From assembly GCA_033557465.1 (NCBI GenBank), contig CM066035.1:897915309-897979308 (forward strand): a DNA stretch of 64,000 nt. Direction: 5' to 3'. The notes beneath the pieces were generated by a model. The model was not told the origin of the DNA. It worked only from the letters and a program-made list of their open reading frames with translations, and did no database searches. The position numbers and the translations under genes were made by a program. Shown here one piece after another: positions 62,253 to 64,000 of the stretch. The stretch comes from Ichthyophis bannanicus (Eukaryota > Chordata > Amphibia > Gymnophiona > Ichthyophiidae). Within the stretch, counting starts at the first letter, position 1. Every line of letters begins with the position of its first letter.

Positions 62253-64000
62253 AGCTGCGGGGGCCCAGGTGAAAGGCCTGCTGGTGGGGGGTCGGTTAAG
62301 GCAGTTCCTTCCCGCCTGGGCCCGAGTCATGTCGGACCGTTGGGTACTGGAGGTAATCAGAGAGGGTTATGCCCTCGAATTCACAAAACAAGTTCCCCCA
62401 GCCTTTATGCAGTCTCCTTGCGGCTCGCCGGAAAAGAGGGCAGCAATAGAAGACACCCTTTCAAGGCTGATCGAGTTGGGAGCGGTGACTCCTGTCCCGA
62501 GAGACCAATACGGTTCCGGTCGATACTCGATCTATTTTGTGGTAACAAAGAAAGAAGGGTCCTTCCGCCCTATCCTGGACTTAAAGCAGGTCAATCGCTG
62601 CCTCTCGGTTCCTCATTTTCGAATGGAAACTCTGAGGTCGGTCATTGCAGCGGTAAGACAGGGGGAGTTTCTGACATCTCTAGACTTGACGGAAGCATAC
62701 TTACACATCCCGGTACGAAAATCTCATCAGCAGTTCCTGAGATTTGCAGTACTGAGGGGTCATTTCCAGTTCCAGGCTCTTCCCTTTGGCCTAGCAACAG
62801 CCCCCAGGACTTTCACCAAGGTAATGGTAGTGGTAGCAGCGGCCCTTCGCAAAGAGGAGATTCTAGTACATCCATACCTGGACGATTGGCTGATTCGGGC
62901 AAAATCGGAGTCGGAGAGTCGCACAGCTACGGCCCAAGTGGTGGAATTCCTGGAGGAGTTGGGTTGGGTCATCAACCGAGCAAAGAGCAGATTAATTCCC
63001 TCGCAGGAGATCGATTACCTCGGAGCACGGTTCGACACAAGGAGTGGAAGGGTCTTCCTGTCGGAACAGAGGTTACGAGATCTGAAAAGCCTGGTCTCTC
63101 GCTTCATTTCAAGACGGATCCCTACCGCCTGGCATTACCTTCAACTGTTGGGCACCATGGCAGCGGCGATAGAGGTTGTACCGTGGGCCAAGGCACATAT
63201 GCGACCCCTTCAACGCGCCTTGCTACGACGTTGGTCCCCTCAGCATCATCCATTATCCATGCAGCTGCCCTGTCCTCTTCAGATCAGGAGGACTCTCCTC
63301 TGGTGGGAGTGTCCAAGGAACCTAGGATGCGGGATGCCTCTCGATCCACCCCAATGGATACAGCTGACGACGGATGCAAGTCTCGCAGGCTGGGGTGCTC
63401 ATTGCGAGGGCCAGTTCGCACAGGGGAGCTGGACCCCGACGGAAGCTCGGTGGTCCATCAACAGGCTAGAGCTGAGGGCAGTGGCTCGGGCACTCCGAGC
63501 TCTCGAGCCCTTGGTTCGGCAAAAGGCAGTCCACGTCCTCTCGGACAATGTCACCACGGTGGCCTACATCAACCGTCAAGGGGGGACGAGCAGTCCCCTG
63601 CTAGAGAAGGAGGCAGGCAGCCTCTTACAGTGGGCCGAAGCACACCTATTGGATCTGTCAGCTCAACACGTGGCGGGAGCAGAAAATGTGACGGCCGATT
63701 ACCTCAGCAGACACAAGATAGACCACGGGGAATGGGAGCTAGCGCAGGAGGTGTTCGACCAAGTGGTAGCCCGTTGGGGAGTACCGATCATGGACCTCAT
63801 GGCGCGCTACGAATCATCCAAAGCAAGCCGGTTCTTCAGCCGAAGAAAGGAAAAGATGTCAGAAGGCTTGGATGCCCTGGTCCAGAAGTGGCCTTCGGAA
63901 GGTCTACTGTATGTGTTTCCGCCCTGGGCACTCATAGGCAGAGTTCTAAGACGAATAGAGGCCCACCCAGGTCTGGTAATCCTCATAGCCCCGGATTGGC
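62251..64000 (+). CDS. DIRS 3 RT/RNase H ORF, open to window edge
   Basis: The frame runs without a stop for about 583 codons and leaves the window. It probably starts inside the gag ORF. RT: GRYSIYFVVTKKEGSFRPIL, EFLTSLDLTEAYLHIPVRKS, FQALPFGLATAPRTF and catalytic HPYLDDWLIRAK near 62870-62905. RNase H: IQLTTDASLAGWGAHC (63358-63405), INRLELRAVARAL, HVLSDNVTTVAYINRQGG and NVTADYLSRHK. After it come VPIMDLMARYESSKASRF and LIAPDW, as in other DIRS pols. All catalytic residues are intact. The recombinase lies outside the window. Confidence 0.92.

Larger units (their letters stand above)
59967..64000 (+). mobile_element. DIRS retrotransposon 3, partial, with open frames
   Basis: Leader, gag and RT/RNase H are in DIRS order. 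The family differs from DIRS 1 and 2 in its gag N-terminus and in the lack of their CTCCAGG-type terminal repeat. Its outer left part is probably 56530-56805. Open frames make this the best candidate for a recently active element here. Confidence 0.85.

Overview
The window looks like nuclear DNA from a large-genomed, non-mammalian vertebrate, most likely an amphibian and possibly a caecilian. This is inferred from the repeat mix: CR1 LINEs with an 8-bp 3' repeat, L2, an RTE/BovB-like LINE, L1, a Penelope-like element, three DIRS elements and palindromic hAT-type MITEs. No host exon, rRNA, functional tRNA or CRISPR array was recognised. Nearly all coding potential is retroelement-derived, and most of it is broken by stops or frameshifts.

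Layout. 1-3980: AT-rich DNA with a TIR-bounded repeat, a tRNA-derived SINE and L2 tails. 3985-21190: a minus-strand RTE LINE opened by two insertions. One is a 5'-truncated CR1 (5402-7823). The other is a plus-strand, HAL1-like L1 derivative carrying only ORF1 (9554-20949), which holds a minus-strand Penelope-like element (10980-20761), which in turn holds a minus-strand two-ORF L1 (12181-19472). Three target-site duplications and continuity of the split reading frames support this order. 21640-36180: two copies of a long C/T-rich repeat, with a structurally complete DIRS element (24695-30162) and a CR1 (33358-34578) between or inside them. 36185-41550: CR1 and L2 fragments, including one CR1 fossil interrupted by three smaller repeats. 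41887-46117: a second DIRS without its recombinase end. 46118-50755: L2 fragments, one carrying a perfect 155-bp-arm foldback of Penelope type with two hammerhead-like motifs. 51230-53590: a hairpin-rich repeat, a hAT MITE with an exact 8-bp duplication, and LINE scraps. 53592-59966: a second CR1 family, one copy nearly full length. 56530-56805 and 59967-64000: a third DIRS element with open gag and RT/RNase H frames that run off the window.

How the parts relate. These are not pathway partners. They form a stratigraphy of insertions, and the older LINEs supply reading frames against which the boundaries of younger elements can be read almost to the base. The most unusual features are the four-level nest, the ORF1-only L1 derivative, the perfect ribozyme-bearing foldback, the repeats built from consecutive hairpins, and the DIRS copy with open frames.
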